Shown here piece after piece: positions 18,426 to 27,837 of a stretch of DNA of 64,000 nt (position 1 is its first letter; each line of letters begins with the position of its first letter). Both the position numbers and the translations under genes were made by a program. The stretch lies in the NCBI GenBank assembly GCA_964609375.1, contig CAZSSA010000001.1:9301-73300 (forward strand), given 5' to 3'. This DNA comes from CAZDUS01 sp964609375. Lineage in GTDB: Bacteria > Verrucomicrobiota > Kiritimatiellia > CAIKKV01 > CAITUY01. The notes under the pieces are model-generated. The model was not told the DNA's origin and made no database searches. It saw only the letters and a list, made by a program, of their open reading frames with translations.

Positions 18426-18908
18426 TTACACACGTCGACGTTTCCGAGCACGGCAACCATTATGCGGCATCGGCGTCACATCCTTAATCAAGCTCACATT
18501 TAATCCGGCCGCCTGTAGCGCACGAATCGCTGATTCACGCCCTGCCCCCGGCCCCTGAACACGAACTTCAACTTCCTGCATGCCGCGCCCAACCGCTTGC
18601 CGCGCCACTTCCTGCGCAACAACACTTGCCGCAAACGCAGTACTTTTCCGCGACCCTTTGAATCCGGCGCGACCAGACGTACTCCAGGCAATCACGCCGC
18701 CCTTGCTGTCAGTCACCGAAATAATCGTGTTGTTAAATGTCGCACGAATATGGACCACACCAAATGGCACCACGCGTCCTCCGCGTACCCGAGCTTGACG
18801 CGCCAGCTTGGCACCCTCAACTCCAATCGCCTCAGGCGTTGCCCCTTTGTTATCAACCGCCAACACATCGGCGCTAGCCTGCTCCGCTTTTTCTTTTACA
18901 TCAGCCAT
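18426..18908 (-). CDS. rpsK: 30S ribosomal protein uS11
   Basis: Small-subunit platform protein lining the mRNA exit channel. The core (residues about 45-160) reads [33 protein letters not shown] and ends [16 protein letters not shown], a clear match. The N terminus carries about 30 extra residues ([18 protein letters not shown] onward), rich in Ala, Glu and Lys, compared with typical uS11 (about 129 residues). The Shine-Dalgarno (AGAGAGG) is unusually far, 12-13 bases, from ATG 18908, so the start is somewhat uncertain, but no better internal start exists before the core. Confidence 0.95.
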   Translation of the reverse strand: MADVKEKAEQASADVLAVDNKGATPEAIGVEGAKLARQARVRGGRVVPFGVVHIRATFNNTIISVTDSKGGVIAWSTSGRAGFKGSRKSTAFAASVVAQEVARQAVGRGMQEVEVRVQGPGAGRESAIRALQAAGLNVSLIKDVTPMPHNGCRARKRRRV

Positions 18909-18950
18909 GACAAATCCATACCTCTCTGTAGCCTCTCGTGGTCTTTATCC

Positions 18951-19343
18951 TCACTTCGCAGACGCCCGCGCTTCTTTCCCGCGGACTGCACCAACCGTCC
19001 GGCGCGGCCCTTTTCTGGTCCTGGCATTTGTACTTGTCCGCTGCCCGCGAACCGGTAAGCCACGCTTATGCCGGATACCCCGGTAACTTCCTACACTGAT
19101 CAATCGCCGTATGTTTTGCGCTATCTCACGGCGTAAATCGCCCTCAATACGATATTCACCCTGCAACACGTTGATGATCCGAGCTAACTCCTCATCGGAC
19201 AACTCATCGGCGCGCTTTGCGGGGTCAATCTTAGCTTTCGCTGTAACTTCTAGCGCCGTGGTCGGTCCAATCCCGTATAAATAGCGCAATGAATACGAAA
19301 TCTGTTTCTTACCGGGTATATCAACACCTAATATTCTTGGCAT
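18951..19343 (-). CDS. rpsM: 30S ribosomal protein uS13
   Basis: Small-subunit head protein contacting P-site tRNA and the large subunit. The 130-residue product begins MPRILGVDIPGKKQISYSL, has the helix-two-turn-helix region and the terminal RGQRTSTNARTRKGPRRTV that enters the P site, followed by a short basic tail. ATG 19343 is chosen because the family start is MxRI; the ORF upstream to 19391 overlaps rpmJ in another frame. It lies 11 bases after the rpmJ stop and opens the alpha cluster. Confidence 0.97.
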   Translation of the reverse strand: MPRILGVDIPGKKQISYSLRYLYGIGPTTALEVTAKAKIDPAKRADELSDEELARIINVLQGEYRIEGDLRREIAQNIRRLISVGSYRGIRHKRGLPVRGQRTSTNARTRKGPRRTVGAVRGKEARASAK

Positions 19344-19354
19344 GAAAACGCTCC

Positions 19355-19468
19355 TCAACCTTGTCTCTGTTTGTGGCGCTGATTTGTGCAAATCACCCGC
19401 ACAACGCCTCGGCGACGCACAACCTTACACCGTTCACAAATTCTTTTAACCGAACTTCTGACCTTCAT
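19355..19468 (-). CDS. rpmJ: 50S ribosomal protein bL36
   Basis: Thirty-seven-residue large-subunit protein found by translating the map-rpsM gap. It begins [19 protein letters not shown], continues [18 protein letters not shown] and stops with TGA. The three cysteines and one histidine (CERC, C, H) form the zinc ribbon of the canonical zinc-type bL36. Too short for most ORF callers. It lies between map and rpsM, the standard position, with no infA before it. Confidence 0.96.
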   Translation of the reverse strand: MKVRSSVKRICERCKVVRRRGVVRVICTNQRHKQRQG

Positions 19469-19553
19469 CCGCTGTCTCCATTCCAAAAAGAGTTCGCCAA
19501 GTTACCAGTCGCTTGTCGTACTGTCCATATCAAAAAACATGCCGCATCCACCC

Positions 19554-20315
19554 CTAGATGGATACGCCTTCTCCTAACGTCAGGATCTCCGGCCCATCAT
19601 CGCCAACCGCCACCGTATGCTCAAAATGCGCCGACGGCTTTCGATCTGCCGTCAACACCGTCCATCCATCAGCCTGCACCTCCACCGCAAATCCCCCCAT
19701 ATTCACCATGGGCTCGATCGCCAGTGTCATGCCAGCTTTTAATTTCGGCCCCCTGTTTGGGGCACCATAATTCGGAATCTGCGGATCCTCATGCATCCGC
19801 CGCCCAATTCCATGTCCAACAAAATCTCTTACCACGGAAAAACCGGCTTGCTTCGCCGTCCTCTCAATGGCATGTGAAATATCCGAAAGTCGCCCCCCGG
19901 ACTTCGCCATACTCACTCCTGCAGCAAGCGCCCTCTCCGTCTCCTTCACAAGCCGTACCACATCTGGATCCGTCACCCCAACCATCACAGTCGTCGCTGT
20001 ATCCCCAACAAATCCATCAACGATAACGCCAACGTCTATACTCACAATCTGCCCTAACGCTATCCGTCGCTGACATGGAATCCCATGAACAACTTCATCG
20101 TCAATAGAAATGCATATGTTCCCGGGATATCCATGATATCCCAAAAAAGCACTACGCCCCCCCATCGCCTCAATCAACTTCGCCGCACACTCATCTAACT
20201 GTTTAGTACAGACACCCGGCGTTACCATTCTTGCAATTTCATCACGAACACATGCCGCTACTCGACCGCTGTTACGCATCCGCTTTAGATCATCGCGGTT
20301 CTTGATGACGATCAT
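19554..20315 (-). CDS. map: Methionine aminopeptidase type I
   Basis: Removes the initiator methionine from new proteins; a metal-dependent pita-bread-fold enzyme. The 253-residue product shows the metal ligands in SIDVGVIVDGFVGDTATT (two Asp), GHGIGRRMHEDP (His), AIEPM (Glu) and FEHTVAV (Glu), plus GYHGYPGNICISIDDEVVHG at the substrate face. No N-terminal zinc finger, so the short bacterial type. Its ATG overlaps the adk stop (ATGA), giving coupling secY-adk-map typical of spc operons. Confidence 0.97.
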   Translation of the reverse strand: MIVIKNRDDLKRMRNSGRVAACVRDEIARMVTPGVCTKQLDECAAKLIEAMGGRSAFLGYHGYPGNICISIDDEVVHGIPCQRRIALGQIVSIDVGVIVDGFVGDTATTVMVGVTDPDVVRLVKETERALAAGVSMAKSGGRLSDISHAIERTAKQAGFSVVRDFVGHGIGRRMHEDPQIPNYGAPNRGPKLKAGMTLAIEPMVNMGGFAVEVQADGWTVLTADRKPSAHFEHTVAVGDDGPEILTLGEGVSI

Positions 20316-20971
20316 GTGGCCGTCAGTGCCTCCGTGGCACTTAACACTTCCTTCACGGTCTCTTGTCGTGGCTTTGATGAATCAACTTTAACAAGAACGC
20401 CTTTCTTCTCATAAAAAGAAATTAGGCTTTCCGTCTGCCTCACATATACATCCAGACGATTCAGAATGGTGCTTTCCTGGTCATCAGTCCTCTGATAAAG
20501 CTCTCCGCCACACAAGTCGCAAATTCCATTCTTCTTCGGTGGAATGTTAATCACATGATAACCCTGCCCACACTGGCGACAAATCCGCCGCCCCGTCAAC
20601 CGAGCGATCAACAACTCCCTCGGCGCATCCAGCAAGAAAACAAAATCAACCTTCGCCCCACGACGTCCAAGGCTGTCATCCATCAATCGAGCCTGCTCTA
20701 GTGTCCGCGGAAATCCGTCAAACATATAGGCGGCATCGCTTTCCCCATGATCCAAACGCTCATCCACCAAATCTATAATTACACCATCCGGAACAAGTTC
20801 TCCACGCTTCATGAAAGCTTCAGCTTTTTTTCCAACCGGGGAACCAGCCTTGACAGCTTCTCGCAACATGTCGCCCGTAGAGATGTGAACAAATGGACTC
20901 GCGGCACGAATGCCTTCGGCAATCGTCCCTTTTCCCGCTCCCGGTGCTCCTAATAATATAATCGCCTTCAC
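20312..20971 (-). CDS. adk: Adenylate kinase
   Basis: Catalyses ATP + AMP = 2 ADP in the cytoplasm. The 219-residue product has the P-loop LLGAPGAGKGT, the AMP-site stretch ISTGDMLREAVKAG and DGFPRTLEQA, and a long LID with four cysteines (CRQC ... CDLC) that should bind zinc. GTG 20971 is taken as start: it is directly before KAIILLGAPG and has GGAAGTGA upstream, whereas the open frame to 21043 overlaps secY and has no kinase sequence. It begins 31 bases after secY and overlaps map by four bases. Confidence 0.95.
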   Translation of the reverse strand: MKAIILLGAPGAGKGTIAEGIRAASPFVHISTGDMLREAVKAGSPVGKKAEAFMKRGELVPDGVIIDLVDERLDHGESDAAYMFDGFPRTLEQARLMDDSLGRRGAKVDFVFLLDAPRELLIARLTGRRICRQCGQGYHVINIPPKKNGICDLCGGELYQRTDDQESTILNRLDVYVRQTESLISFYEKKGVLVKVDSSKPRQETVKEVLSATEALTAT

Positions 20972-21002
20972 AACTTCACTTCCATCGGCGCCAATCCTGC
21001 TG

Positions 21003-22352
21003 CTACCTTCTCGCCCGAATTCGCCCCTTCCGGAGAAAACCATCGTAGTGCCGCATCAATAAGTGCGACTCCACCTGCCGCATTGTATCCAGCATCACGC
21101 CTACCACAATCAACAGGCTGGTCCCGCCAAAAAACGACGACACAAGCCACGGAACGCTGAACTGGCGGTACATGATCGTGGGAATAACCGCTATCACCGT
21201 TAAGAAAATCGCTCCCGCAAGAGTAATCCGCGTCATCGTTGAATCCAAAAATTCAGCGGTCGGAGTGCCCGGACGTATGCCTGGCACATATCCGCCGTAT
21301 TTCTTCAAATCATCAGCAATCTGCACGGGATTAAATTGCGTTGCCACCCAGAAGTAAGAGAAAAACAGAATCATGATTCCGTAAAGGATTAAGTACAATC
21401 CCGTGTCCATGGTTAACGCATTGCCCAGACGATGTGCAAAGTCATTAGGAATCCGATTCAATATCATCGCCGGGAACATCAGAATCGACTGCGCAAAAAT
21501 GATAGGCATTACACCCGAATAATTAATCCGAAGAGGCATGTATGTACTCTGCCCACCATACACTTTCCGTCCAACCACGCGCTTTGCATACTGAATCGGT
21601 ATTTTCCTCTGTCCCTGCGTCAGCGCTATTGTCCCCGCCACCACAAGAAACAGCATGACCAATAACCCAGCCAAATAAAAGGGCGAAAATTGGCGCGACC
21701 CATCCTCGGTTGCTCTGAACATGTATGACATGGCCATCACCGCCGCTGGAAGGCGACTCACAATACCCTCGGTGATAATCAGAGATATGCCGTTACCAAT
21801 CCCCCGCTGCGTGATTTGTTCACCTAGCCACATGATCAGCATAGTGCCTGTCGTTGTGGTTAACACTGTCATCAGCCGGAATCCCCAACCAGGATTCATC
21901 ACGATTTGCCTTGTAATACCGAGAACTTCCGGGTTTTCCAATGTTCGCGCCAACGCATAACCCTGAATCAAACACAAGAAAACCGTCAGTAACCTTCCGT
22001 ATTGAGTGATTTTCTGACGCCCGGAATCCCCCTCGCGTGCCAGTCTCCCCAACGCAGGCACAATCGCCGTCATTAACTGAAGAATAATGGACGCACTGAT
22101 GTAAGGCATGATGCCGAGCGCTCCCACAGCGCAATTGCTCATGGCGCCACCACTAAACATGTCAATCAGCCCAAGAAAGCCGCCCCCTGCTCGGCTTTGT
22201 ATGTCATGAATAACCTGCTGCAGGGCAACCGGATCAACACCGGGTGTGGGCACATTTGCTACAAGACGGCAAATGAAGATCAACCCCATTGTAAACAAAA
22301 TGCGCGCCCGTAACTCAGGGATTTTAAAGCTGTTAGTGAAAGCCGAAAGCAT
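21003..22352 (-). CDS. secY: Protein translocase subunit SecY
   Basis: Channel-forming subunit of the Sec translocon in the inner membrane. The 449-residue product has ten hydrophobic segments, the plug region near GGFLGLIDMFSGGAMS, the SecA/ribosome-binding cytoplasmic loops including ALTQGQRKIPIQYAKRVVG, and a C-terminal LLMRHYDGFLRKGRIRARR. It follows rplO by 13 bases and precedes adk, the normal spc order. Its partner secE is at 45684-45890; secG is not in the window. Confidence 0.97.
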   Translation of the reverse strand: MLSAFTNSFKIPELRARILFTMGLIFICRLVANVPTPGVDPVALQQVIHDIQSRAGGGFLGLIDMFSGGAMSNCAVGALGIMPYISASIILQLMTAIVPALGRLAREGDSGRQKITQYGRLLTVFLCLIQGYALARTLENPEVLGITRQIVMNPGWGFRLMTVLTTTTGTMLIMWLGEQITQRGIGNGISLIITEGIVSRLPAAVMAMSYMFRATEDGSRQFSPFYLAGLLVMLFLVVAGTIALTQGQRKIPIQYAKRVVGRKVYGGQSTYMPLRINYSGVMPIIFAQSILMFPAMILNRIPNDFAHRLGNALTMDTGLYLILYGIMILFFSYFWVATQFNPVQIADDLKKYGGYVPGIRPGTPTAEFLDSTMTRITLAGAIFLTVIAVIPTIMYRQFSVPWLVSSFFGGTSLLIVVGVMLDTMRQVESHLLMRHYDGFLRKGRIRARR

Positions 22353-22365
22353 TTGAAGGGGATTC

Positions 22366-22815
22366 CTACGCCTTGTTGATCACTTCACAAACTCCACCAA
22401 CCGCCTCAATCTTTGCCTTTGCTTCGGCACTGAACGCACTGGCCTTTACCGTCAGCTTCTTTGTCAAGCTTCCAACGCCAAGAATCTTGATCCCCGCACA
22501 GGAACCATTGGCCAAACCTTGCTTCTTGAGCATCTCAACAGTCACTTCAGCACCATTTTCAAAAGACTCTAACTGCCCCACATTAACAGGAATATACTCT
22601 TTGCGGCTGATATTCGTGAATCCTCGCTTCGGAATTCTCCGGATCAAACGCATCTGCCCACCCTCAAAACCCAACTTATGCTTGTGCCCCGACCGCGCAT
22701 ACTGTCCTTTATGCCCCCGCCCTGATGTTTTCCCGAGCCCCGAAGCCATTCCACGCCCCAGACGCTTCTTCGTCTTCCGAGCACCCGATGTGTTTGTTAA
22801 TGAATGAAGATTCAT
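22366..22815 (-). CDS. rplO: 50S ribosomal protein uL15
   Basis: Large-subunit assembly protein. The 149-residue product begins [20 protein letters not shown] and has the flexible Gly-rich N-terminal part [35 protein letters not shown] and the C-terminal L15e-type fold. Only 35 bases separate it from rpsE, so the rpmD (uL30) gene that usually lies between them is missing. Confidence 0.97.
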   Translation of the reverse strand: MNLHSLTNTSGARKTKKRLGRGMASGLGKTSGRGHKGQYARSGHKHKLGFEGGQMRLIRRIPKRGFTNISRKEYIPVNVGQLESFENGAEVTVEMLKKQGLANGSCAGIKILGVGSLTKKLTVKASAFSAEAKAKIEAVGGVCEVINKA

Positions 22816-22850
22816 GTTTACCTACCCATTTCGTAAATCAAAACGATCGT

Positions 22851-23366
22851 TTAACCACGGGACGCCATGATGGCTTCTCGTGAACGTAACTGCTCCAAGG
22901 CATTTACTGTAGCTTTCACTACATTAACCTTGTTCCCACTGCCAAGAGACTTAGCCAAAATGTCGTGCACACCGGCCAATTCAAGAACCGCACGCATTCC
23001 CCCGCCAGCAATAACTCCTGTTCCAGCTGATGCCGGTTTCAACAGTACGTACCCTCCATCACACTGCCCCATCACCTGATGGGGAATAGTACGATCCTTC
23101 AAGGTCACCTGGAACATGTTTCGCCTGGCAATATCTCCACCTTTGCGAATTGCATCCGCGACTTCATTGGCTTTGCCAAACCCATATCCGACAAGGCCCT
23201 GACGATTGCCAACCACTACAATTGCGCTGAAACTGAAACGGCGGCCACCTTTGACCACCTTCGCACAGCGATTGACAAACACAACGCGCTCCTCGACATC
23301 CGAAGACGACGCCGACCCACCTTCAACCACTGTTCCTACTTTTGTCACTGCAGTCTGCCCTTTCAT
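22851..23366 (-). CDS. rpsE: 30S ribosomal protein uS5
   Basis: Small-subunit protein of the mRNA entry and decoding fidelity region. The 171-residue product has a variable N-terminal stretch (about 25 residues) then [45 protein letters not shown] and the C-terminal domain with [20 protein letters not shown]. Family length is normal. It lies 11 bases downstream of rplR. Confidence 0.97.
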   Translation of the reverse strand: MKGQTAVTKVGTVVEGGSASSSDVEERVVFVNRCAKVVKGGRRFSFSAIVVVGNRQGLVGYGFGKANEVADAIRKGGDIARRNMFQVTLKDRTIPHQVMGQCDGGYVLLKPASAGTGVIAGGGMRAVLELAGVHDILAKSLGSGNKVNVVKATVNALEQLRSREAIMASRG

Positions 23367-23377
23367 ATCCTGCGGGC

Positions 23378-23731
23378 TTAAAACTTAAACCCAGCTTCAC
23401 GTACCGCATCGGCAATCGCCTTAACCCGCCCGTGATACTTGAATCCACTCCGGTCAAAGACGATATCCTGAATGCCAATCTGTTTAGCCAACTCCGCCAC
23501 ACGTTGTCCGACCTGTTTGGCACCGTCAATATTCTTATGCCCAGAACCACCACTTCCAGACGAAGAGACAGCCACAAGTGTCCTTGCCGCCTCATCGTCT
23601 ACCAACTGTGCATAGATGTGCTTGTTCGAAATCATCACGCTCAATCTCGGCCGTGTCGCATTGCCGCTTAGAGATTTACGAACACGCGCATGCCGCCGCT
23701 GCCGACCAATTTTCCTATCAACTGTCTTCAT
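23378..23731 (-). CDS. rplR: 50S ribosomal protein uL18
   Basis: Binds 5S rRNA with uL5 in the central protuberance. The 117-residue product starts [20 protein letters not shown], includes [20 protein letters not shown] and ends [25 protein letters not shown], the standard family signature. A short Ser/Gly-rich insertion ([12 protein letters not shown]) occupies the loop after the second strand. It is three bases after the rplF stop. Confidence 0.97.
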   Translation of the reverse strand: MKTVDRKIGRQRRHARVRKSLSGNATRPRLSVMISNKHIYAQLVDDEAARTLVAVSSSGSGGSGHKNIDGAKQVGQRVAELAKQIGIQDIVFDRSGFKYHGRVKAIADAVREAGFKF

Positions 23732-23734
23732 AGG

Positions 23735-24268
23735 TTAGGCCACCGTCTTCCCGGCCTTACGCCGTACATGTTCACCTTTGTATCGAATTCCTTTACCCTT
23801 ATATGGCTCAGGCGGGTAATAGGAGCGCATCCGCGCCGCCACATCCCCAACCTGCTGCTTATCCGCCCCACTGACGGTTATCACGCTCTCCTTAACGGCC
23901 AGCGCTATCCCTTTTGGAGCCACAAATTCTACCGGGTTTGAATACCCGATCGTCATCGTTATTTTGCTGCCCTGCACAGCTGCACGGAAACCAACCCCCT
24001 GCAATTCGAGATTGATCGAATACCCTTTCGATACTCCCTCAATCATGTTGGCGATAAGACTACGCCCTAATCCATGCCTGCTGCGACCAGTAGCCGAATC
24101 TTCGTCAACGGTGACTACAACAGACCCATCCTTCACCGCCGCCTCAATCAACTGTGGAAGCGTCATTTCAAGTTCACCTTTGGGTCCCTTGACAGATACA
24201 CGCCGACCAGCCACTTGAACGGTCACGCCCGCCGGAATAGCCACCGGTTTCTTGCCGATTCTTGACAT
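23735..24268 (-). CDS. rplF: 50S ribosomal protein uL6
   Basis: Large-subunit protein near the sarcin-ricin loop and factor-binding site. The 177-residue product begins MSRIGKKPVAIPAGVTVQV, has two repeated L6 folds, and the signature PPEPYKGKGIRYKGEHVRRKAGK at the C terminus. Length matches the family. An 80-base gap separates it from rpsH, the largest gap inside the spc cluster; I see no distinct regulatory element there. Confidence 0.97.
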   Translation of the reverse strand: MSRIGKKPVAIPAGVTVQVAGRRVSVKGPKGELEMTLPQLIEAAVKDGSVVVTVDEDSATGRSRHGLGRSLIANMIEGVSKGYSINLELQGVGFRAAVQGSKITMTIGYSNPVEFVAPKGIALAVKESVITVSGADKQQVGDVAARMRSYYPPEPYKGKGIRYKGEHVRRKAGKTVA

Positions 24269-24348
24269 TCTCGTCCCCTGTTTAAAACCAATTTCTGGTC
24301 AAAGCCTCAAGGCCCCAACCATGCTCTTACCATACGGAAGACTTGCGC

Positions 24349-24747
24349 CTACCAAACTTGGCAAAGCAATTCTCCTCCAACACGCTTCTGACGTGCCTCC
24401 GTATCCGTCATAACGCCAGACGGCGTACTCAAAATCGCCACCCCCATTCCGCCCAGCACGCGAGGTATTTTATCAAACCCCACATACCGCCGCAACCCAG
24501 GGCGACTGATCCGTCTCAGTCCCGTTATCACAGGCTTCCGATCAGCGCCGTACTTCAGGGAAATCTGCAACGTCTTGTGGATCCCATCGCCCTCAATGGC
24601 AACATCCTTGACATAGCCTTCCCGCTTCAGTATGGCGGCAATTTCATTTTTTAGTATCGAATGATCAACCTCGGCTTTCTTCAATCCAGCCGACGATGCA
24701 TTCCGAATACGATTCAACATATCACTAATTGGATCCGACAAACTCAT
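24349..24747 (-). CDS. rpsH: 30S ribosomal protein uS8
   Basis: Primary 16S rRNA binding protein of the central domain; in E. coli it represses the spc operon. The 132-residue product starts MSLSDPISDMLNRIRNASSAG, contains LKREGYVKDVAIEG, and the RNA-binding STPSGVMTDTEARQKRVGGELLCQVW end. It follows rpsN by 12 bases. Confidence 0.97.
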   Translation of the reverse strand: MSLSDPISDMLNRIRNASSAGLKKAEVDHSILKNEIAAILKREGYVKDVAIEGDGIHKTLQISLKYGADRKPVITGLRRISRPGLRRYVGFDKIPRVLGGMGVAILSTPSGVMTDTEARQKRVGGELLCQVW

Positions 24748-24759
24748 AGCCTCTCCATT

Positions 24760-24945
24760 TCACCAGCTCGCCTTAATCACTCCAGGAATCAGACCATAAG
24801 AGGCCAACTCCCGGAAACATATGCGGCATACCTGGAACTTGCGCATGTAAGCATGTCGTCGTCCACAGCGCTTGCAGCGGTTATAGCGACGCGCACTAAA
24901 CTTAGGCGTGCGGCTCGCCTTGACTTCCTGTGATTTCTTGGCCAA
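24760..24945 (-). CDS. rpsN: 30S ribosomal protein uS14, zinc type
   Basis: Small-subunit head protein. The product has 61 residues, the short zinc-binding class, with [20 protein letters not shown] providing the four zinc ligands and ending [12 protein letters not shown]. The start is taken as TTG 24945: AGGAGGG precedes it by seven bases and the sequence then begins (M)[20 protein letters not shown]. The open frame continues upstream to 25050 but that part overlaps rplE and has no uS14 sequence. Confidence 0.93.
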   Translation of the reverse strand: MAKKSQEVKASRTPKFSARRYNRCKRCGRRHAYMRKFQVCRICFRELASYGLIPGVIKASW

Positions 24946-24967
24946 ACGTGATCCCTCCTGACGTAAA

Positions 24968-25513
24968 TTACTTCTGCGACTTCGCGAACGGAATACCCAG
25001 CAGCGTGAGCAACTCGCGCGCGCGCTTATCCGTCGCCGACGACGTGACAAGTGTCACGTTCATGCCTTGCACCTTCTTGCACTTATCCGGATCTATTTCC
25101 GGGAAAATTGTCTGCTCATGCAGACCAAATGTATAACTTCCGCGACCATCAAATCCTTTCGGATTCAAACCGCGAAAGTCATGAATGCGCGGGAGTGTAG
25201 CATGGATCAACCGCTCCATGAACTCATACATCATACTCCCTCGAAGTGTCACCTTCGCTCCCACCGGCATCCCCTGACGAAGCTTAAAGTTGGAAATGCT
25301 CTTTCTGGCCTTTGTAATAACCGGACGTTGCCCCGTGATGGCGGCCAAATCCTCCGACACCGCTTTGATTACGTCTTTTTCGACGGATGCGTTGAATCCC
25401 ATGTTCACCGTTATTTTCAATAAACGGGGAACCTCCATCACATTCTTGCATCCCAGCGACTTCATCAGCGCCGGCACGATCTCACTCTTATACTTTTCCT
25501 TAAGTCCAGTCAT
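24968..25513 (-). CDS. rplE: 50S ribosomal protein uL5
   Basis: Binds 5S rRNA and contacts P-site tRNA. The 181-residue product has [51 protein letters not shown] and [20 protein letters not shown], all typical, and ends [14 protein letters not shown]. Normal length. It lies eight bases after rplX and 22 bases before rpsN. Confidence 0.97.
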   Translation of the reverse strand: MTGLKEKYKSEIVPALMKSLGCKNVMEVPRLLKITVNMGFNASVEKDVIKAVSEDLAAITGQRPVITKARKSISNFKLRQGMPVGAKVTLRGSMMYEFMERLIHATLPRIHDFRGLNPKGFDGRGSYTFGLHEQTIFPEIDPDKCKKVQGMNVTLVTSSATDKRARELLTLLGIPFAKSQK

Positions 25514-25521
25514 AGACCACC

Positions 25522-25833
25522 TTACGATTCAAACGCCTGACCGCACCGTTTGCATTTACGAACACGTTTTCCACCCTCGACCACACGCTGGGTTCGCACA
25601 GCTTTCTTGCACTGTGCACAAAACAACATGAGATTCGCCAGTGCGATCGCCGCTTCCTTGCGAACAATCCCGCCCTGTTGATTATCCTGAGTCTTGCGCA
25701 CATGCTTTGTTGCCAGGTTCACACCCTCAACAATCGCTCGGCCACTCGCGGTAATCACCTGCAGCACTTTACCCTGTTTGCCGCGCTCACGGCCCCTCAG
25801 AACAACAACAATATCATTACGTCGGATATTCAT
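25522..25833 (-). CDS. rplX: 50S ribosomal protein uL24
   Basis: Assembly-initiating large-subunit protein with a KOW motif (MNIRRNDIVVVLRGRERGKQ). The 103-residue product continues VEGVNLATKHVRKTQDNQQG and ends in a CAQC ... CKRC zinc-ribbon-like pair, as in longer uL24 proteins. ATG 25833 is used since GGGG lies six bases before it and the KOW start follows; the frame open to 25872 overlaps rplN. Confidence 0.96.
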   Translation of the reverse strand: MNIRRNDIVVVLRGRERGKQGKVLQVITASGRAIVEGVNLATKHVRKTQDNQQGGIVRKEAAIALANLMLFCAQCKKAVRTQRVVEGGKRVRKCKRCGQAFES

Positions 25834-25843
25834 AATCCCCTCA

Positions 25844-26209
25844 TTACAGCACCTCGGGTGCCAGCGAAACAATCTTCATATAATTCTTTTCCCGAAGTTC
25901 GCGTGCCACCGGCCCAAAAATACGAGTCCCCAGCGGATTTAACTTTTCATCCACCAACACTACCGCGTTGTTGTCAAACCTCAACGTAGACCCATCCGGA
26001 CGCCGGATGGGCTGCGCCGTCCTAACAATAATCGCCCGACACACCTGCCCCTTCTTGACAATGCCAGCCGGTTGGGCCTCTTTAATAGCGACACGAATTA
26101 CATCACCAATGTGTGCAAAGCGTTTGCGCTGCCCAATTAACCGGAAACACCGCGCCACTCTTGCACCCGTGTTATCCGCCACATCAAGATTTGTTTCTTC
26201 CTGAATCAT
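25844..26209 (-). CDS. rplN: 50S ribosomal protein uL14
   Basis: Large-subunit protein forming an intersubunit bridge and the RsfS binding site. The 121-residue product begins [20 protein letters not shown] and has [20 protein letters not shown] and [20 protein letters not shown]. Standard length and order, 15 bases after rpsQ. Confidence 0.98.
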   Translation of the reverse strand: MIQEETNLDVADNTGARVARCFRLIGQRKRFAHIGDVIRVAIKEAQPAGIVKKGQVCRAIIVRTAQPIRRPDGSTLRFDNNAVVLVDEKLNPLGTRIFGPVARELREKNYMKIVSLAPEVL

Positions 26210-26224
26210 GGTCTTTCTTCCGTG

Positions 26225-26500
26225 TTATTGGCCGCCGCCCGACTCTAGAATCTTGACCAAACGCCACCGCTTTAACTTACTGAGCGGCCTCGTCTCCGTA
26301 ATCATGACCCTGTCACCAACTTTGGCCTCATTTTTTTCGTCATGCGCATGGAATTTATTATACTGCTTCATCTCCTTGCCGTACAAAGGATGACGCTTCT
26401 TGAGTTCCACACGAACCACAATCGTCTTCTGCATCGCGGCGCTGACCACAACACCCGTGCGCTCTTTGCGAAGTCCGCGTTTATTTTCAGTGTCTGCCAT
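26225..26500 (-). CDS. rpsQ: 30S ribosomal protein uS17
   Basis: Binds the 5' domain of 16S rRNA. The 91-residue product has [40 protein letters not shown] and [23 protein letters not shown] 26500 follows GGGG by eight bases; the alternative TTG at 26509 overlaps the rpmC stop and has no spaced site. Confidence 0.97.
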   Translation of the reverse strand: MADTENKRGLRKERTGVVVSAAMQKTIVVRVELKKRHPLYGKEMKQYNKFHAHDEKNEAKVGDRVMITETRPLSKLKRWRLVKILESGGGQ

Positions 26501-26505
26501 AATGA

Positions 26506-26703
26506 TCAACCCCGTTGACTCTGGCGCTCTCTGGCAACCGTCTTGGCCCTGGCGATATCCCGCCGCAGACTCCGAATCCGAGACGGTTGTTCGACCTGAC
26601 TCGCCGACTTTCTAATGTTCAATACCCTCAGCTCCCGCTGCATATCTGAACATTGCTGTTCAATTTCATCTACACTCAATTCTCTCAATTTAGCGGCCTT
26701 CAT
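26506..26703 (-). CDS. rpmC: 50S ribosomal protein uL29
   Basis: Small helical protein at the polypeptide exit tunnel, part of the SRP and trigger factor docking site. The 65-residue product reads [20 protein letters not shown] and later [20 protein letters not shown], with the family two-helix hairpin. It lies between rplP and rpsQ in the usual S10 order; its stop is five bases before the rpsQ start. Confidence 0.96.
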   Translation of the reverse strand: MKAAKLRELSVDEIEQQCSDMQRELRVLNIRKSASQVEQPSRIRSLRRDIARAKTVARERQSQRG

Positions 26704-26734
26704 GGCTCACCGAATCCTTCTTTTTTCAGGCCCC

Positions 26735-27148
26735 TTAGCGGTGCCGCTTGACAAACATCGTCCGTATCGGCAGCTTTGCAGCTGCTAAGCGTAACGCCTC
26801 ACGCGCCATCACTTCTGGAATTCCATCCATCTCAAACAACATCGTTCCCGGACGCACAACGGCAACCCAAAACTCCGGCGCCCCTTTCCCTTTTCCTTGG
26901 CGGGTTTCCAACGGCTTCTTACTCACAGGCTTATCAGGGAATATCCTCATCCAGACCTTGCCACGCCGCTTCATATGGCGATTCATCGCCACGCGGCATG
27001 CCTCAATCTGAGTGGCTTTTACCCACGCCCGATCCAAAGCCTTCAAACCATATTCACCAAATGCCAGTGTATTCCCAGTCTGGGCATTTCCACGACGGGA
27101 ACCCCGCTGCACCATACGGTGCTTCACTCGTTTAGGCATAAGCGGCAT
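26735..27148 (-). CDS. rplP: 50S ribosomal protein uL16
   Basis: Contacts A-site tRNA and is needed for peptidyl transferase centre maturation. The 137-residue product holds [60 protein letters not shown] and [13 protein letters not shown] 27148 was chosen over ATG 27139 because AAGGGGAAG lies about six bases upstream; the gene overlaps the 3' end of rpsC by 17 bases. Confidence 0.97.
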   Translation of the reverse strand: MPLMPKRVKHRMVQRGSRRGNAQTGNTLAFGEYGLKALDRAWVKATQIEACRVAMNRHMKRRGKVWMRIFPDKPVSKKPLETRQGKGKGAPEFWVAVVRPGTMLFEMDGIPEVMAREALRLAAAKLPIRTMFVKRHR

Positions 27149-27800
27149 TGGATCTTCCCCTTACTGCCTTTTCCGGCTCTTCCTTGTCCTTGCAAATCCA
27201 AACCTTGACGCCAATTTTTCCGGCCGTCGTATGGGCCTCGGCAAATCCGTAATCAATGTTGGCCCGAAGCGTATGCAAGGGAATCGTCCCCTCCTTATAC
27301 TGCTCCGTTCTGGACAACTCAGCACCGCCCAATCGTCCCGCCACCTTGATACGAATACCCTTCACCCCGAGTTCCATCGCCATCTTAATGGCTCGCTTCA
27401 TCGCACGACGAAATGAAACCCGTCTCTCCATCTGCACCGCAACACCTGCAGCAACTAACTGTGCATTGGTATCGGGGTTGCGTATCTCCCGAATTTCAAG
27501 ATAGATATCCTTGCCGCTCATTTTCGTAATCTCTTCACGAATACGGTCAAGGTCCTGCCCTTTGCGTCCAATAACTACACCAGGCCTGGCTGTACATATT
27601 GTCACTCGAACGCGATTCGCATAGCGCTCAATGATAATATCCGCCACCGCGGCTGCTTCCAGTCGTTTTTTTACTAGATCGCGAATCTTGAGATCTTCGA
27701 TCAGCATTGGTCCACAGGTCTTCTTGTCAGCAAACCAGCGCGATTTCCACGCCTTGCTAACTGCAATCCGCAGCCCAATAGGATTGGTTTTCTGTCCCAA
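27132..27800 (-). CDS. rpsC: 30S ribosomal protein uS3
   Basis: Lines the mRNA entry channel and has helicase-like activity. The 222-residue product begins (M)[19 protein letters not shown], has a KH domain ([19 protein letters not shown]) and the C-terminal region [20 protein letters not shown]. The start is placed at TTG 27800, seven bases after AAGGAG; it gives exactly the family N terminus GQK-NPIG, whereas GTG 27818 overlaps that ribosome binding site. Confidence 0.94.
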   Translation of the reverse strand: MGQKTNPIGLRIAVSKAWKSRWFADKKTCGPMLIEDLKIRDLVKKRLEAAAVADIIIERYANRVRVTICTARPGVVIGRKGQDLDRIREEITKMSGKDIYLEIREIRNPDTNAQLVAAGVAVQMERRVSFRRAMKRAIKMAMELGVKGIRIKVAGRLGGAELSRTEQYKEGTIPLHTLRANIDYGFAEAHTTAGKIGVKVWICKDKEEPEKAVRGRSNAAYA

Positions 27801-27837
27801 AACATCGCTCCTTTCCACTCATCCGGCTCACAGCCGG

